From positions 1 through 8,058 of the forward strand of contig JBFLYE010000111.1 in assembly GCA_040756715.1 (NCBI GenBank): DNA of 8,058 nt. Direction: 5' to 3'. The notes beneath the pieces are model-generated. The model was not told the DNA's origin and made no database searches. It saw nothing but the letters and a program-made list of their open reading frames with translations. Position 1 is the first letter of the stretch. Each line of letters begins with the position of its first letter. Both the position numbers and the translations under genes were made by a program. This stretch comes from JBFLYE01 sp040756715 [NCBI: bacterium] (GTDB lineage: Bacteria; UBA9089; UBA9088). This document shows positions 6,689-8,058 of this stretch, in pieces.

Positions 6689-7903
6689 ATGGAAAAGATA
6701 AAAGCATTTGATGAGGAGGTATATAGAATAATAAAGCAGGATGAAGAGAGGCAAAGGAATACATTAAACCTCATTGCCTCAGAGAATTATGCAAGCCTTT
6801 CAGTTAGAGAAGCAGCAGGTTCTGGATTGACAAACAAGTATGCAGAGGGCTATCCAAACAAGAGATACTATGGGGGTTGTGAGTTTGTAGATGAAGTAGA
6901 GAATCTTGCCATCAAGCGGGCAAAGGAGCTTTTTAATGCAGAATATGTAAATGTCCAGCCACACTCAGGAACACAGGCAAATATGGCAGCCTATCTTGCA
7001 TTTCTATCTCCTGGTGATATTATTATGGGAATGGACCTACAATCAGGAGGCCATCTTTCACACGGTGCAGGGGTTAATTTCTCAGGACAAATATTTAGCT
7101 CTATAGCTTATGGCGTTAATCCAAAAACAGGCCTTATAGATTTTAACATCGTAAGAGATTTGGCAAAAAAATATAGCCCACGGATGATTATCTGTGGTGC
7201 ATCTTCCTATCCAAGGATAATAGATTTTGGGGAATTTAGAAAGATTGCAGATGAGATAGATAGCTTGCTGGTAGCAGACATTGCCCATATTGCTGGGCTT
7301 ATCGCAGGTAATGTCCACCCAAGCCCGATTGGAATAGCCGATATTATCACCACAACAACCCATAAGACATTGAGGGGCCCCCGAGGTGGGATGATTATGG
7401 CAAAAGAAGAATACGGGAGGCTCATTGATAAAACAATATTCCCTGGAATTCAAGGAGGGCCTCTAATGCACATCATTGCCGCTAAAGCTATATGTTTTAA
7501 AGAGGCTTTATCCCCTGATTTTAAGGAATATGCAAAGCAAGTGGTAAGAAATGCTTCTGTATTGGCAGAAAGCCTTACCTCCTTTGGTTTTAAGCTAATC
7601 ACGGGTGGAACGGATAACCACCTTTTTTTGATTGACCTAAGCCCTATGGGAATAACAGGAAAAATAGGAGAAGAGCTGCTTGGTGAACAGGGCATCATTG
7701 TTAATAAAAATGCCATTCCCTATGATTCTCTTCCCCCCACCATAACCTCTGGAATAAGAATGGGGACACCAGCCCTTACTACGAGAGGGATGAAAGAGGA
7801 GCAAATGAAAGAGATAGCAAGGCTTATTGAAAGGGTAATCAGGGGAAAAGAAAATGTGAAAAAAGAGGTTGCCTCCCTTTGCGAAGCATTTCCCATACAA
7901 TGA
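6689..7903 (+). CDS. glyA: Serine hydroxymethyltransferase
   Basis: A 404-residue PLP enzyme of the cytoplasm that converts serine and tetrahydrofolate to glycine and 5,10-methylene-THF, the main source of one-carbon units for purines, thymidylate and methionine. Motifs: [11 protein letters not shown] (26-36), [15 protein letters not shown] (49-63), QPHSGTQAN (90-98), SGGHLSHG with the cofactor-stacking H125 (119-126), [10 protein letters not shown] with H200 (195-204), [14 protein letters not shown] with the PLP lysine K226 (221-234), FPGIQGGP (251-258) and [14 protein letters not shown] with the carboxylate-binding R357 (354-367). The length is close to the family norm of about 415. ATG 6689 is chosen over GTG 6680 because the GTG lies in the -10 box. 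The stop overlaps the next gene by ATGA (7900-7903). Likely control is through the palindrome over the -35. Confidence 0.96.
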   Translation: MEKIKAFDEEVYRIIKQDEERQRNTLNLIASENYASLSVREAAGSGLTNKYAEGYPNKRYYGGCEFVDEVENLAIKRAKELFNAEYVNVQPHSGTQANMAAYLAFLSPGDIIMGMDLQSGGHLSHGAGVNFSGQIFSSIAYGVNPKTGLIDFNIVRDLAKKYSPRMIICGASSYPRIIDFGEFRKIADEIDSLLVADIAHIAGLIAGNVHPSPIGIADIITTTTHKTLRGPRGGMIMAKEEYGRLIDKTIFPGIQGGPLMHIIAAKAICFKEALSPDFKEYAKQVVRNASVLAESLTSFGFKLITGGTDNHLFLIDLSPMGITGKIGEELLGEQGIIVNKNAIPYDSLPPTITSGIRMGTPALTTRGMKEEQMKEIARLIERVIRGKENVKKEVASLCEAFPIQ

Positions 7904-8058
7904 ATTTCCTTAAAAATTTATTCAAGAAAAAGAAAAGCTTTAAGGAAGAACAAGAAGAATTAGAGATAAGACATTTTATAGGCGAGTTTATAGCATCTGG
8001 AATGCTTAACAGCCTTAAATCAAAAAATGTAATTGAAAATGCAGAATTTATTCTTAAT
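7900..8058 (+). CDS. Unrecognised protein, N-terminal 53 residues only
   Basis: The frame opens at the ATG that overlaps the glyA stop (ATGA) and stays open to the window edge. The visible part begins [20 protein letters not shown], a short amphipathic and strongly basic start followed by an acidic stretch, then a helical-looking region ([20 protein letters not shown]). No signal peptide or membrane helix is apparent. I do not recognise a family. The overlap with glyA and the matching base composition suggest a real gene in the same operon, but no function can be assigned. Confidence 0.6.
   Translation, partial: MNFLKNLFKKKKSFKEEQEELEIRHFIGEFIASGMLNSLKSKNVIENAEFILN

Overview
The window is a densely packed, AT-rich stretch of bacterial chromosome (roughly 40% GC by eye, not counted). 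It carries housekeeping and signalling genes, almost all on the + strand. The gene set is purine synthesis (PurL), a membrane class III nucleotide cyclase, a RecB/Cas4-type nuclease, alanine racemase, short-form ThiC, a Xer recombinase and serine hydroxymethyltransferase. This fits a free-living, peptidoglycan-making bacterium, possibly an anaerobe, probably from a poorly sampled lineage. I cannot name the phylum. I see no CRISPR array, insertion sequence, prophage, tRNA or rRNA, and I do not see a clear new defence or metabolic system.

Layout. At 1-3159 the 3' end of purL, a CHASE2-domain cyclase and a PD-(D/E)XK nuclease are chained by 4-base ATGA overlaps and probably form the end of one operon. 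A canonical promoter (TTGACA, 17 bases, TATAGT) at 3176-3204 then starts a second operon, alr-thiC, again joined by an ATGA overlap. The gap at 5551-5783 is not empty: the minus strand holds a small two-helix membrane-protein gene interrupted by one in-frame TAA. xerC/D-like follows on the + strand with no promoter that I can identify. A second promoter of the same design (6653-6681), whose -35 lies inside a perfect 18-base palindrome, drives glyA, and glyA overlaps the start of an unrecognised gene that runs off the window.

Two properties hold across the window. First, none of the seven + strand gene starts visible here has a convincing Shine-Dalgarno sequence. Four use ATGA stop/start overlaps, and the two genes with recognisable promoters would have a very short leader (alr) or essentially none (glyA). 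This points to SD-independent, coupled or leaderless initiation. Second, the promoters correct two gene starts: upstream TTG (3176) and GTG (6680) codons fall inside promoter hexamers, so the true starts are ATG 3224 (alr) and ATG 6689 (glyA).

The enzymes do not form one obvious pathway. PurL, ThiC and GlyA are loosely linked: ThiC uses the purine intermediate AIR made downstream of PurL, and GlyA supplies glycine and one-carbon units for purine synthesis. Alr supplies D-alanine for the cell wall, and Xer resolves chromosome dimers.
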